DNA of 35,735 nucleotides, taken from contig JANTQF010000357.1 of NCBI GenBank assembly GCA_032988165.1, forward strand, positions 1 to 35,735, read 5' to 3'. Of this stretch, positions 1-12,100 are shown piece after piece; the first letter of the stretch is position 1, and the number at the start of each line of letters is the position of its first letter. Made by a program: the position numbers and the translations under genes. A model generated the notes under the pieces. It did no database searches. It was not told where the DNA came from and saw nothing but the letters and a program-made list of their open reading frames with translations. Source of the DNA: Emmonsiellopsis sp. PD_33. Its lineage: Eukaryota; Ascomycota; Eurotiomycetes; Onygenales; Ajellomycetaceae.

Positions 1-133
1 ACAAAAGCTCTGGCTTTTAGTAAACACAAGGCCAAATCAGAGCTTTTTACACTAATTCTCAGATCTTTTCAGATCTTTTCAGAGCATTTTGCTCTGAAAG
101 AGCATTTTGCTCTGGGTTACTAAACACGCCCTT
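1..133. mobile_element. Probable terminal fragment of a hAT-like DNA transposon or MITE
   Basis: The segment is built of short repeats. AGATCTTTTC occurs twice in tandem (61-80). It is followed by two copies of a hairpin-forming unit, GAGCATTTTGCTCTG, at 82-96 and 100-114. GTTACTAAACACGCCC follows at 116-131, and a similar TAGTAAACACAAGGCC lies at 18-33. Subterminal hairpins next to a TAAACAC-containing end are typical of non-autonomous hAT-type elements; that family assignment is an inference. The left part is cut by the window edge, so neither the opposite inverted repeat nor a target-site duplication can be seen. Confidence 0.4.
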
Positions 134-557
134 ACTTCCCAAAAGCCGACCACGTTTGATCATGGAAAGGGGCGGACTGGGCTACTGTTTCTAGCAAAAT
201 TGGCTGAATCTCACCCTTTTATGTACCTGACATACATAGATGTAGGATTGCATTGCATTGGATTGGAATAGATAACTAATCATTGGCAGCACAGGGGGCG
301 TCAAAATGCACGAGTTCGGCCTAGCACTGCACGTTGCTGACGGGTCTTTGTACGACGATGAGAAATAAACTTATCTCGGGACGGGGTGGTTTTGGATATA
401 ATAGTTGTGTGCTTGAGAGATTGCATCTGGGGGACACTCACTGCTGGCATCATATCGTGTCTATCCTCTTGAGCTGGGATTAGAATGATATCCTTGTCTA
501 CATAGCACATATTCACATCACCACCACCCCCCGCCCCGCCTCTAACTTCGAGACAAT
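134..557 (+). promoter_or_regulatory. 5' flank of the NCS1 permease gene
   Basis: This 424-nt stretch lies between the repeat block and the permease start codon. No coding potential is seen on either strand. One AGATAA (GATA-factor type) site lies near 270, which is compatible with nitrogen control of a nucleobase permease, but a single hexamer is not evidence by itself. The last 60 nt are rich in C. Confidence 0.3.
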
Positions 558-3305
558 ATGCAGATAACGAGAACCGGCAAGATGATCAGCTGGGAACGCT
601 TGAAGAGGGCCGCTGCGGTGTAAAAAATGCTCCCCTCATCTCGTTCTACTTCTCTCCATCATGATAAGATGAACACTGGCCCCTCTCTCCCCGCTCTCTA
701 CTACTACTTATTAGGGATGAATAGAATCTGTTAACAGCACCTAAATAACAGCCCCATCGACGAAAACGCCACCTACAAAAACACTACATGGTGTAACCGC
801 GATCTCATCCCCATCCCGCCTGAGCGGCGCACTTGGGGCGTTTGGGGATACTTTGGTGAGCATGATTTTGGGGAAACACCAGTTCTACATTTGATACGCA
901 TTTACACACGGGATGAGAAATGAATTCTAATTGAGGGATATACAGGTTACTGGACCGTAGGTGGCGCATGCGTCTCCGCATGGACGGTTGGCAGTACATT
1001 GCTGGCTTTTGGCCTTAGTCCGCAGCAGGCAATTGGATGTGTGGTAAATAAGCATTTTCGCCCGATGGCTGCACACGCCCCTATTTTCATGAAATGGAAA
1101 CCTTTGAGCTGATATGATGGCGGTATTTAGGTTGCAGGGGGAATGTTTACGGGAATGCTCGCGGTAGCTTGTGGGTGGATGGGGGAAAGACATCATATCG
1201 GATTTACGGTGGCTTCGAGGTTCTCGTGGGGGATGAGGGGGTCGTATTGTGAGCGCTGCTTTTTTGGCTTTTTGATTATAGTGGGCTGGCTGTCTATTTA
1301 ACTAACTTGGGCTAAAGTCCCAGTGGTGATTCGATGTTTTGTGGGGTCTATGTGGTTTGGGATGCAGTCGTATTGGTATATATCCCCCCATCTTTCTATC
1401 GTGTGGTTTGGATCTGAGATTATTGCCAGGGGCGGCCAAGCTACCCGGGTTCTGATAGGGGCTCTTATTCCCGGTGCGTCATCCCGTTCATAATATATAT
1501 GCGGACATCTAACCGGTTTCTCATGCCTTTCATCTCATGTTGGTGGATATAGGATTCGCGCATATGAAGAACTACTTCGCCGAAAGCTCCCACTTAGCCA
1601 CAAACGATTTCATCGGCATGGTCATCTGGTATATCGCATTCATCCCACTCGTGCTCATTCCACCTGAGAGATTACAAAAGCCCTTCGCCATATCATTCGT
1701 CCTCTTCTCATCCTCGTGTATTGGTTTATTGATATGGTGCGCGCCGCCCGAACTTCTTCCGAAAAAATACAAGCAGACATCTAACCATTACCCCTGAAAC
1801 GATACAGGGCCAGAATCAACACCGGCAGCGCAGGAACCATGTTCCACCAACCCGCCACCCCCCCCTCGGTAGGCTGGGGAGTGATGTATGGAATCAGTTC
1901 TATCCTGGGAGCCTGGGGCTCTGGCACCCTAGGCCAATCCGACTGGACGCGCTATGCCAATCGTCCCATGGCACCCACGCTTTCCCAGCTGGTAGCGGCA
2001 CCCGTCACGATTACTATCACAGCACTCGTTGGGATCATCGTGACGAGCGCCGCCAACGACCTATTTGGTGAGATTGTTTGGAATCCGATTTACCTGCTGA
2101 CGGCAATTCAGGAGGAGTATCAGTCGAGCGCGCGGGCGCGGGTGGGGGTGTTTTTTGCGGCGGTGGGGATGGTTTCTACGCAGCTTGCGGTGGGTTTTTT
2201 TTTTTTTTTTTCTGCTTTTATATTTCTCTCTCCTTTTTTTGGTTGTTGTTAACTCGTGGGCTGGAAAATGGCCGGTGTTTGTCTGATGTTTTGCTGATAT
2301 CGGGAGAATTGCAGATATCCCTTGTGCTAAACTCGGTTTCGACGGGTATGGATATCGCAGGTCTGTGTCCGAAGTATATCAATATTATTCGGGGAAGTTA
2401 TATTATGGTCGTGGTTGGGTTGTGTTCTCAGTATGGCCGGCCCCTGAGTTCTGTTTTGGAATATTAATCTCTGAAAAGGGGTAAATTTTATATCACCGGT
2501 TATTTCTCTCTAACGAGAAACCATTTGATGTACCAGGCCATGGCAACTTCTCGCAAGCGCAACTAAATTCCTATCCGTCCTGTCGGGTTTCGGGATATTC
2601 ATGGCCCCTATGACGTCCGTGGCATCCTCCCCCCCCTTTAAATTTTTTTTTTTTTTGGCGAACCATATGCCTAATACCCAAATTCCGCTGCAATAGTGGG
2701 ATCATGCTAGCAGACTACCACCTCATCCGTCGGCAGAAGCTGAAGTTAAATGACCTCTACATGGGCGATGCGCCGTATATATACTGGTACTGGCATGGGA
2801 TAAACTGGCGGGCGGTGGTTGCTTTTGTAGCCGGGATGTGGCCGTTGTTTCGTAAGTAGGGAATTGAAATTATTTATTATTTTATCCCACCAGAACTTCT
2901 ATCTCTGTCAGTCAGTCAAGCCTCGAATAATATCCCCAGGCACTTCTCCATAAAGTTCCTCTTTCCCTGCTCCCCATAATCCCAATTCCTCCCTTACTCA
3001 CCACCAAACCCACCCACACAGCCGGTCTAATCGCCTCCGTCAACCCCCCCTCCACCCCGTCTCCGTCTATGACCGGCTGGCTCCGCCTATTCAATCTCAC
3101 CTTCTTTGCCGGGCTGGGTATTAGCTTCGTCGCGATGACGGTGATCTGCTACATCTCGCCGCCTCCTGGGCTCGGGGTGGATGAACCGTTTGCGTTTGCG
3201 CAGCAAGGAATTGGGGATGATGGTGAGAGGGGGGAGGGGAGGGAGGGGGTAGGTCGCGATCAAGATCATGATCAAGATCAAGGGGGTGGAATGAGTAAGG
3301 TGTGA
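558..3305 (+). CDS. NCS1-family nucleobase/nucleoside/thiamine-type permease
   Basis: Twelve exons give 1689 nt and a 562-residue protein: 558-617, 738-855, 946-1043, 1131-1248, 1324-1375, 1430-1473, 1553-1736, 1808-2189, 2315-2430, 2537-2614, 2697-2851 and 3022-3305. All junctions keep frame. The length matches the Fur-type branch of NCS1 proton symporters, which have 12 membrane helices and import uracil, uridine, allantoin or thiamine across the plasma membrane. Family landmarks read in order are NRDLIPIPPERRTW before helix 1, SYWGGQATRVL, FHQPATPPSVGWG, DWTRYANRP, NSVSTGMDIAGLCPKYINI, FGIFMAPMTGIMLADY and WRAVVAFVAGMWP. Position 582 is an alternative in-frame ATG. Two donors are weak (GTCCGT at 2615 and GTATGG at 2431). 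The C-terminal tail after residue 510 or so is low-complexity (Gly/Glu/Asp/Gln). The substrate cannot be told from sequence. Confidence 0.88.
3229..3249 (+). other. G-quadruplex-capable G-tract in coding sequence
   Basis: Four G runs of 6, 4, 3 and 5 bases are separated by single A residues, which fits the G3+N1-7 quadruplex rule. It lies in the last exon of the permease and encodes part of its Glu/Gly/Arg tail. A short CAAGATCA/TGATCAAGATC repeat follows at 3259-3280. Confidence 0.6.
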
Positions 3306-6300
3306 GCGAGTGGGTGGGTGGGTGTAGCTTTTATCTGCTTGTTTGCTTTATTTGGAGTGGAATTTTTGGGTGAGGTGGTCTATAGTGTAGTAGGGTAAGC
3401 AGGTTTTGGGATTGTCTTTTTCACATGCATATTCGTTTCATTTCCTTAAGGGGCCTTCTTTATCATCGAGGATATTAAATTGTGACTTTGAGAAATATTA
3501 TGGCGTGCCCATATTATCCAGCTTTCCTTCCTTTCTTCCTCCTGTTGATGGCTCTGCTTGATACTGAACCGAACAAGTTTATAATCCATAGATCAGAGTC
3601 GGGTTGGGGGGGTTCTAGTTAGTATGCAATGACTCCTGCTCCCCCCCTTTCTCAAGACAAGCCACTAGTGTAGATGATAGAACTCACAATTTGTTCTGGA
3701 TATCCATGTTATTGTTGAGGTTGAAACGGCAATAAAAAGTATATCCATATATGTATTAAAATAATATCCACCCCTACTTTTGTCAGGGGTATTGGGATGT
3801 CATTATATAGAAGTATAGATATCAAAATTGGGAATTGCTTTGGGGGGAAGAGATAGAATACTAACTGCTATGAGTATCAGAGAAGAAATAGATATATAAC
3901 TAACTGGAGTGGTTATATATCTGTATCTGTAAAATGTTCTAAAAGGAACTTGGGAGAGAGGGACATAAATTGGCAAAAAAAAAAAAAAAGTGAAAAGGAT
4001 GAAGAAATAAGAGAGGAATTTCATGGGTTTTCAGCCACTCTTTTTTTTGAAAATTAAAAATTTGTGAGATATTTATGATCTGTTTCTTCATCGTCAATTT
4101 TCACCCTCCTTGCCTGCGAGTAGGAGGATGACCAGCCAGCCAGCCGGGCAGAGGGGTATCGTATATCTAGATGAACATAAAAAGCAAAAAAACAAGACAC
4201 ACACGAATGAATCCCAGCATCGCAATCCCATCTCCATCCATCTTGCTGAAAAAGACGGACTAATAACTAACCTGACCGTCAGCATGGTGTCATCATCCCA
4301 TCCCTCTCTCGACCAACATTTCATTCCGTCATATTAGAGGCGTAACTAGTTAACGCAGTAAAAAAGAAAATCGCCGAAAGAAATCGCCGATTCCACCACC
4401 ACCCTTTTCTGAATACATCCCACCTCACCGAACAACCGCTTCGAGTTAAAGTACTCCTTCTTTCGCAGTAGTAGGCTGTTCCTCCCCCCCCTTTCTCCGG
4501 AAACACCCGGTGTCGCAGGGAGGTTACGTGGCGGCGCGGGCGGGAATGGGCATGTCGGGTGATGTCGGACTGGGCGGGGATGTCGGGATGGTTAACTAAC
4601 TGTGAGGTGGGCGGTGAACTTGGTGGGATGTAACTTTTTAAACAATGGATGGTTACTTTTATTTACTTGGCTATGGAAAAGACAATGCTACTACTAACTA
4701 CTGGTTAGTTAATTATTGCTTGGTTGGACATTTTGTATGCAGACAGGAGTAGTATACATGGTCCCGCCCCCTCCCGCCCTCCCTATATTATGTAGCGTCG
4801 GGCCTTCGATGCCTGTAATAATTTGGTTACATAGTTCCATCACGACAATAAAATACCACGAGTAGTACTAGAACGTAGTATCAATTATTGGTATCCACCC
4901 AGCCCATCTGGCAATCCATTCTGCCCTACCCCTTCAGAATCTGTATAAAATTTAAGCTTATTCTTATCCTATCCCATTACCCATTTCATTGACTTCAACC
5001 TGCCCCCAGCCCCACTAGGGTAATTAATAAAATGGAGATAAGACCCCAACAGTGCACTTTTCCCCGCCCCAATCATGGCGGTTGGAGTTAGCTATTCTTT
5101 TCCTGTCAATGTTTTTCTACGCTCTCCCTCTCTCTTTTTTTTTTTGGCGGGGAGGGGGACCTTGATGACCGAACATTTCCCCTTGTTTTGGAGAGTCAGT
5201 TAACTGGCCCTTTGAATGATGCAGACCGCCTCTCTCATCAACTGCAATTTCCTTCGCGATGGTTTTTCGCGCGAAGACCCACCATTGAACCCAGCAGCAC
5301 GTGTATAGAAAGTCGTTCTATCCGTGCTTCTTCCCCTGAGAAATGGAGTGGGAATAATAACAAAGAAACGAGGGATGCTCTGGAGAATATCCCGCCAGAA
5401 CCGAGAAATGATCTTGGAGCGTGCGGGGAAGAATCGCGATCATCTTTGACTGACGCATCTAGATAGCGTAACGACAATCGTAGTATTGGCTTTTATATAG
5501 GCAAAGATTTCATCCAACCTGGTTGGATTCAGGGCGTAGAATATGCATATTCTGGTGCGAATGAAGACTCCCCTCGTGCCTCTGGAGAATACGCTCCGCG
5601 GATGAGCGTTGGGGAGGAGAACATCCTCTGACGCCATTTTTCTCTGTCAAGTTTCATTTCTTTCTCTTGTCCTCCTAGCATGCAGATTGATTTCGGCGTC
5701 GTGCAGGGGAAAGGATCAAGACATGGCCCCTCGTTCCACCCACAAGAATGCGCACAAGCATGAGTTGTATGTATCACCTATTGGTAAAAAAGGAGGGGTG
5801 AGGGCCAACAGGAGCCATTATGAATTCTGTAAGACTCTTACAGGAGAGGGGAGTATCACAGGATGACGGCATATGAGGCAGAAGGACGGGGCTCTGGATA
5901 GCTCACACGACAAATTTCTCAACACGATGCCCGCAAAGATGGGAGAACGAGGGAATGGATGTCGGGTTCAATGCCATTATCCCTGAAGTCTGTCATATGC
6001 ATGCCTTTTCCTGCCGTGGTTATTTATGCAGCGGACGGGAGACATTACAAATCCTGGACATCACCCAATGTAACTTTTGAAATTCGTGACCCGAAGTAAT
6101 GGATAGATGTCATGTATTGTGTGCCTTGTAATGACTGTTGTATACGATTACGAAGCGGCGGACGAAGTATGGGGAGGACGGTTTGGGATGTTGGATCTAT
6201 GAGAAGCATCCACCGAACGGCTTGGCATAGATAAAGATGTCGATGACTTTTGCGAATGACTGCAGCAAAACCGGGCAGCCAATGACGGCGGCCACAGTCC

Positions 6301-6545
6301 TGCTGCATCTTGCGGCTCTTTGGCGCCGTCAGCAGCCGACATCGGATCGCAGGGTCCTGGCTTGGCTTGGATCAAGTTGGATGCGGGTGAGAAGTTCGAA
6401 CCAAGAACTAGTTAGCGAGTGGAGCTTAATAAGGTTGTGGTGCTGGTGTCTGGTTCCTCCACGCCAAGCGGCGCTAAGGGTTTTTGATTAGAGGGGTCTT
6501 CCAAGGTTGGAACCTGGAAGTTGAGGAGCTTCGACATCTGATATT

Positions 6546-6569
6546 GGAGATGGAGATGGAGATGGAGAT
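6546..6569 (+). repeat. Hexanucleotide microsatellite (GGAGAT)4
   Basis: Four perfect tandem copies of GGAGAT. They lie in an open frame (Glu-Met repeats) that has no other sign of being a gene. Confidence 0.9.
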
Positions 6570-8793
6570 GCTCCGTGTGAGGGGAAAGAGCCCGTTATCC
6601 ATGCCGGATGCACATGGACAATCTTCAAACCCAGTCATTTTTCAATATTCCAACAAAACACCGGTGACTCACCTAGGAAAATGCTTGCTGCTGCTGCTGA
6701 TGATGATCATATCGATGCTTGGTGCAACGTCTGCTTGCTCGCATTTGATCATCATTCCTCCCACTAGCGGATGGTCTTGCGCCTGGCATGCATATTCTAG
6801 CTCCATTTTCCATCAAAAGAGAGACAGCCAAGTCTGTTGCTTTTTAAACGAACTGTGACGATGATCTCCCATGCTGAACAAAAAAAAAAGATCAAATCTG
6901 CAACCCCTGTCAACAAGCCTTCTAAGCGTGGGGTGCATGATGCAAGGCTACACAGACGGCGCACTGCTGCACTGTGCACGTTTTAGCGGACACGAACTAG
7001 TGTTTAGTGGTGGGAGCCAAGTATCGTGCAATAGCTGATGATTCGATGAAACATGGGAATGCCGACGCCCAAGACTGCTTGCCGTTTAGGCTGCGGCATG
7101 CGCACCACCGCTTGCCGGGAACGAACTTGGATGAAAGGGACCAGATATCGGGGGGTTACGGAAGAGCGAGTGAACGGAAACTGCTTTCTTTTCTGTTTTT
7201 AAGCCTCTAACGGATGTATCCTCAAAGGTTTCCGGTAAGATACTAGGGCGCGAGGAGGCGGAGAACATTCCATCGGCGAAAATGTCGGGATATTCTTCTT
7301 CTTCGGGCCTGAGCGGAACGATTTACATCAAATGCTTTACAAGTTGAGGGTTTCAGATGTTGTCCATGCCCACCGCCTCATGCTGAGGGTGATTGGGTAA
7401 ACCGTGGTACTCTTCTCTTCGTGCCTGCCAAGGTGATTGTTTACACAGGCTTGCAGAGACGGTTTCTTCCCAGAGGCTGCAGTGGCTTGTCCGTCCTTTT
7501 CCTCATTTTCCCGTGTAATTTCCACCACCAGCGTCCCCACTGCGAGGGACGGAGAGGAGAACGGCGGAAGGCCGTGTGTCAGGCCGGACGCTCTGGTTGC
7601 CAGCACCAATTATTTCTGGCCACGATCCCAATTGAACCTGTCAATCTTTTCAGTCATAGTCAATACCTCAATACCAGATGCTTCGTTGTCTGCTTCCATT
7701 CGCGGGTCGTGGAATCCCCATCCCTCAGCACCACCCTGACGTCGAAAGTGAACCGAACCGCGGCATGGCTGTTGCACGGGAATTACTTGCCTGATTGCTT
7801 GGCCATGACACGACAGCGTATCCGCCCTCTTGGCTAATTTATTTTTTATTTTCTTTCTTTTTCACAACAGTCACTGACCAGTATTGTTTGAGCCTTGATG
7901 GTGGATGGCAATTTCCAACCTGCAGCATGCACACAGATGCATGCGACATGCAGTGTAATCATAACGCGGAAGAAACTTGAATTAATTTATCGAAATACTC
8001 TGGCGTTGCTGAAACTTGAGCCTTGAATCCCAAAGCCTAGTTATTTTGCCTGTTTCCTGCATTGCATTTCCTGGATGGATCAGGGAAGACGAGGATGTAA
8101 CTACTGTCCATTGTCCAATCGTCGCCGCTCGAAATCAACCTCGTTTCCCGATGCCAGACTGTCGACAGCTCCGTTGTCGGGAGCTGGCTAGCGGCTTGGG
8201 GATTTTGCCTTTGGCTCCACCATGGGCCAGCAGTGGGTTGATCTTGACGTCGCCGGATTTTGGGGTCCGATGGACCATGTCGCAAATGCTAAGCTTCTGA
8301 TTGGCGGCGAGCTCCTTATCTCTGCTCTTGATAGCGGAGGGAAAAAGCTTCGACAAATATCATTCTTTCACCACATGCCCGCCCGCCGAGGAGATGGAAT
8401 ACTAGCCGCGTTTGGCCCCCCCCGCTGGCCCCGGAGGAATGCGCTGAGGGGTAATCAACAGGATAGATGGTAAACTCCGGTATTGCTTGACTCTGCTCCC
8501 TCCCCCGCGTAGGTAATTTTGTAGAGAGCATGTCGTTGCTCAGAAGCAGGACAGGACAGGGTTCAGCATGTAGAGTGCAAGGATGTTTTTTGGCTTCTGT
8601 GCAAACCTACCAACAAATCGTAGCAGCTTATTGTACTTTACTCCGGAGTATTCTGGCTCACGTCTTCAGGAGCCGTAACATAGTTTGCCACGGTGACTGT
8701 TATCGGAATTCAAACCCCACTGCGACTACTGGTATTGGTATTTTTCCTATTTCCGGGCGGCTTTTCATCCCATCCCTCCTTGGCTCGGTGGTT

Positions 8794-8855
8794 GTTTTCT
8801 TCTCCCCCTCTCCCTCTTCTTCCTCTTCTTCTTCCTTTCTCTTTCTCCGCCATCT
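8794..8855 (+). promoter_or_regulatory. Polypyrimidine tract upstream of glutamate synthase
   Basis: About 60 nt of nearly uninterrupted C/T ends roughly 270 nt before the start codon at 9125. CT-rich tracts of this kind mark core promoters and transcription starts of highly expressed filamentous-fungal genes. A second CT-rich stretch (9050-9065) lies in the presumed 5' leader. No clear TATA box is seen. Confidence 0.45.
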
Positions 8856-9124
8856 TCGCAACAAAAGTCCCAAATAGCAGGCACTGAATTGACGCCCTAA
8901 ACCCCTTCCCGCGAGAATTATCCTTGACTTCATTCTAGGCGCGACGAGTCAATCTATCACTCCCGTCGCCCAGCCCCGCCCTCATTCCACCCGGACACTT
9001 AGAAAAGTAAACGTCCACCCAAGGGAAGGAAAGGATCAAAATCAAAAGCTCAATTCTCTCTCTCAATTCGAAATACCTCCCAACCCCCGCTGCCTAGCAT
9101 TCTCTGTCGGTCACCGACGGAAGA

Positions 9125-12100
9125 ATGGGTCTCTTGGAAGAAATTTATGGTCAAAACATCGAAGAGGAACAGCCGCACGAGTACACGGAGTACAAGCCGG
9201 AGAAGGGATATGGCTGGGCAGAGGCCTTGCCCCAACGGCAAGGTCTCTATGACCCGGAGCTGGAGAAGGATGCTTGCGGTGTAGGCTTCACAGCGTGAGT
9301 TTGGATTCCGCCCTGTCATGACTGGCGAGGGAGAGGATATAGGAGATGACTAGGGCAAGAACCCTGCTAACCCTAATTCGCCGCAGTCATATCAAGGGGA
9401 AAGCGAGCCATAAGATTGTTAGCGATGGTAAGACTCGCACCCGTTGTGTTTCTTGCGTTTTTCGAGACAATGGAACTAACAGGATGTTTCTGCAGCCCGG
9501 AACCTGCTTTGCAACATGACCCATCGTGGTGCGGTGGGCTCCGATGCGCGAGATGGTGATGGAGCGGGCGTCATGACCAGCATCCCGCACAAGTTCTTCG
9601 TGAAACACTTTGCTCGGGATGCTGGCGTGGAGCTGCCTCCACTGGGCCAGTATGCAACGGGAAACCTGTTCTTCAAGCCCGACGCTGAATCACTGAAAGA
9701 ATCCATAGCAACCTTTGAGGATCTGGCCAACACGCTGCACCTGCGCGTACTGGGATGGCGCGATGTTCCCCGCGACTCTACCCTGCTGGGCCCTGCGGCA
9801 CTCTCCCGCGAGCCCACCATCATGCAGCCGTTTGTGGTTCTCAAGTCTGCCTACGGTGAAGGGAACAAGCCTGAAATCACCGACCCGGAACAATTCGATG
9901 AACGCACCTTTGAACGCCAGCTTTACGTCCTCCGCAAACGTGCCACCCATGTCCTAGGCCTTGCCAATTGGTTCTACCTCTGCTCCCTGAGCAACAGGAA
10001 CATTGTCTACAAGGGTCAACTAGCTCCTGTCCAGGTTTACGAGTATTATCACGATCTTGTCTCTGTCGATTATGAAGGTCACTTCGCCCTGGTCCACTCC
10101 CGATTCTCCACAAATACCTTCCCCTCGTGGGACCGCGCCCAACCTCTCCGATGGGCTGCCCATAACGGTGAAATCAATACTCTACGCGGAAACAAGAACT
10201 GGATGAGAGCGCGAGAAGGCGTTCTCCGCTCTGACATCTTTGGCGATGAGCTGGACTATCTCTACCCTATCGTTGAGGACGGAGGCTCTGACTCCGCTGC
10301 TTTCGACAATGTCCTTGAACTGCTCACTATCAACGGAGTTTTGTCCCTGCCTGAAGCTGTCATGCTCATGGTTCCAGAAGCGTGGCAAGATAATGCTGCT
10401 ATGGACCCTGCAAAAGCTGCTTTCTACGAGTGGGCTGCCTGTCAGATGGAGCCATGGGATGGTCCTGCGCTTTTCACATTCTCCGATGGACGGTACTGTG
10501 GTGCAAACTTGGACCGCAACGGTCTTCGACCCTGCCGATACTACGTTACGGATGATGATCGCATTATTTGCGCATCTGAGGTTGGAACTATTCCATTTGA
10601 CCCTGAGCGCATCATCGAAAAGGGTCGTCTTCAGCCCGGAAAAATGTTGCTTGTCGACACCGTTGCTGGAAGAATCATTGACGACAGCGAATTGAAAAAC
10701 ACCGTCGCCAGCCGCCAAAATTTCAGAGACTGGGTTGAGAAGGAGCTGCTTCGTCTGCCCAAAATCCAGCAGATCCTGGCGGAGAAGGAGGTCGACTTGT
10801 CATACTCTTTGGATGATTCCACCGTTCAAGCCGACCTACGGCTCAAGGCCTTTGGATACTCGTTCGAACAAGTCAGTCTTATTCTGGGTCCTATGGCTGC
10901 GGATTCTAAGGAAGCTCTCGGATCTATGGGTAACGATGCCCCGCTTGCTTGCCTTGCCCAACAACCTCGTCTCCTTTACGAATACTTCCGCGAGCTTTTC
11001 GCTCAGGTCACCAACCCTCCCATCGATCCTATCCGTGAGGCCATTGTCATGTCTCTCGAGTGCTATGTTGGACCACAAGGAAATCTGTTGGAGATGGACG
11101 CTTCTCAGTGTCACAGACTTCTCCTCCCTTCGCCAATCCTGTCACTGACCGAATTCAACGCTATCAAGAATATTACTACTGTTCACAAGGACTGGCCTGT
11201 GAAGACTATCGATATTACTTTCGAAAAGGCCAAGGGCGTCCAAGGATACTTGGATGCTCTCGATGCCATCTGTGCTGCCACAACTGAGGGTATCGAGAAC
11301 GGAGACCGAATTCTCATCCTCTCTGACAGAGCCACCTCTGCCGACCGAGTGCCCGTATCTTCCCTCCTCGCCACTGGTCTTGTCCACCACCATCTGGTCC
11401 GAAACAAGTGGCGGTCACTGGCTGCCTTGATCGTCGAGACTGCCGAGGCTCGCGAGGTCCACCATATGTGCGTGCTCCTTGGTTATGGTGCTGACGGTAT
11501 CTGCCCATACCTGGCTATGGAATGTATCCTGAAGATGAACCACGAGAACTTGATCCGCAAGAAGCTTTCCGACGAGCAAGTCATCGAGAACTACAAGCAT
11601 TCCGTAGATGGCGGTATCCTCAAGGTCATGAGCAAAATGGGTATCTCCACCCTCCAGAGTTACAAGGGTGCTCAGATCTTCGAAGCCCTCGGAATCGACG
11701 ACAGCGTTATTGATCGTTGCTTCGCTGGTACCGCTAGCCGCATCAGAGGTATGACCTTCGAGACTATCGCACAGGATGCATTCGCTTTCCACGAGAAGGG
11801 TTTCCCATCCCGAAACATCAAAGAGATCCCTGGCCTGCCCGAGTCTGGCGAATACCATTGGCGCGATGGTGGCGAGCCCCATATCAACGAGCCAGTCAGC
11901 ATCGCCAATATCCAGGATGCCGTCCGCACCAAGAACGACAAGTCGTATGAGGCCTATGCCCGCTCGGCACATGAGCAAATCAAGAACTGCACACTCCGTG
12001 GCCTGCTCGATTTCGACTTTGACCAACGTACTCCCGTTCCAATCGATCAGGTTGAGCCCTGGACCGAGATTGTCCGCCGCTTCGTTACCGGTGCCATGTC

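Larger units (their letters stand above)
3306..9124. other. 5.8-kb intergenic region, no recognisable gene; includes the glutamate synthase promoter
   Basis: Open frames here are all short (under about 140 codons), overlap on both strands, show no family motif and could not be joined into a plausible spliced gene. Visible features are homopolymer tracts (A15 near 3975, T10 near 5138), a GGAGAT hexamer repeated four times (6546-6569), a 17-nt stem-loop with ATCCAACC arms (5512-5528), and a long pyrimidine tract near 8794-8855. A non-coding transcript, a long 5' leader or a small unrecognised gene remains possible. No tRNA-like box A/box B pair was seen. Confidence 0.5.

Noticed and set aside
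4094..4337. Overlapping open frames on both strands near 4.1-4.3 kb
   Set aside because: They are short, mutually overlapping and without homology signals, as expected from chance.
5188..5466. 92-codon frame with some charged protein-like sequence
   Set aside because: It has no recognisable domain, no splice partners, and a similar-length frame on the opposite strand.
6385..6410. GTTCGAACC, resembling a tRNA box B
   Set aside because: No matching box A or acceptor stem could be folded around it; similar isolated matches near 5960 fail in the same way.
6484..6858. 124-codon frame containing Glu-Met repeats and a hydrophobic run
   Set aside because: The repeats come from the GGAGAT microsatellite and the hydrophobic run from a CTG/ATG-rich tract; nothing supports a gene.
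8310..8960. GATA-factor hexamers upstream of gltA
   Set aside because: About four HGATAR sites are present, but that is near the chance rate, so nitrogen control cannot be claimed from them.
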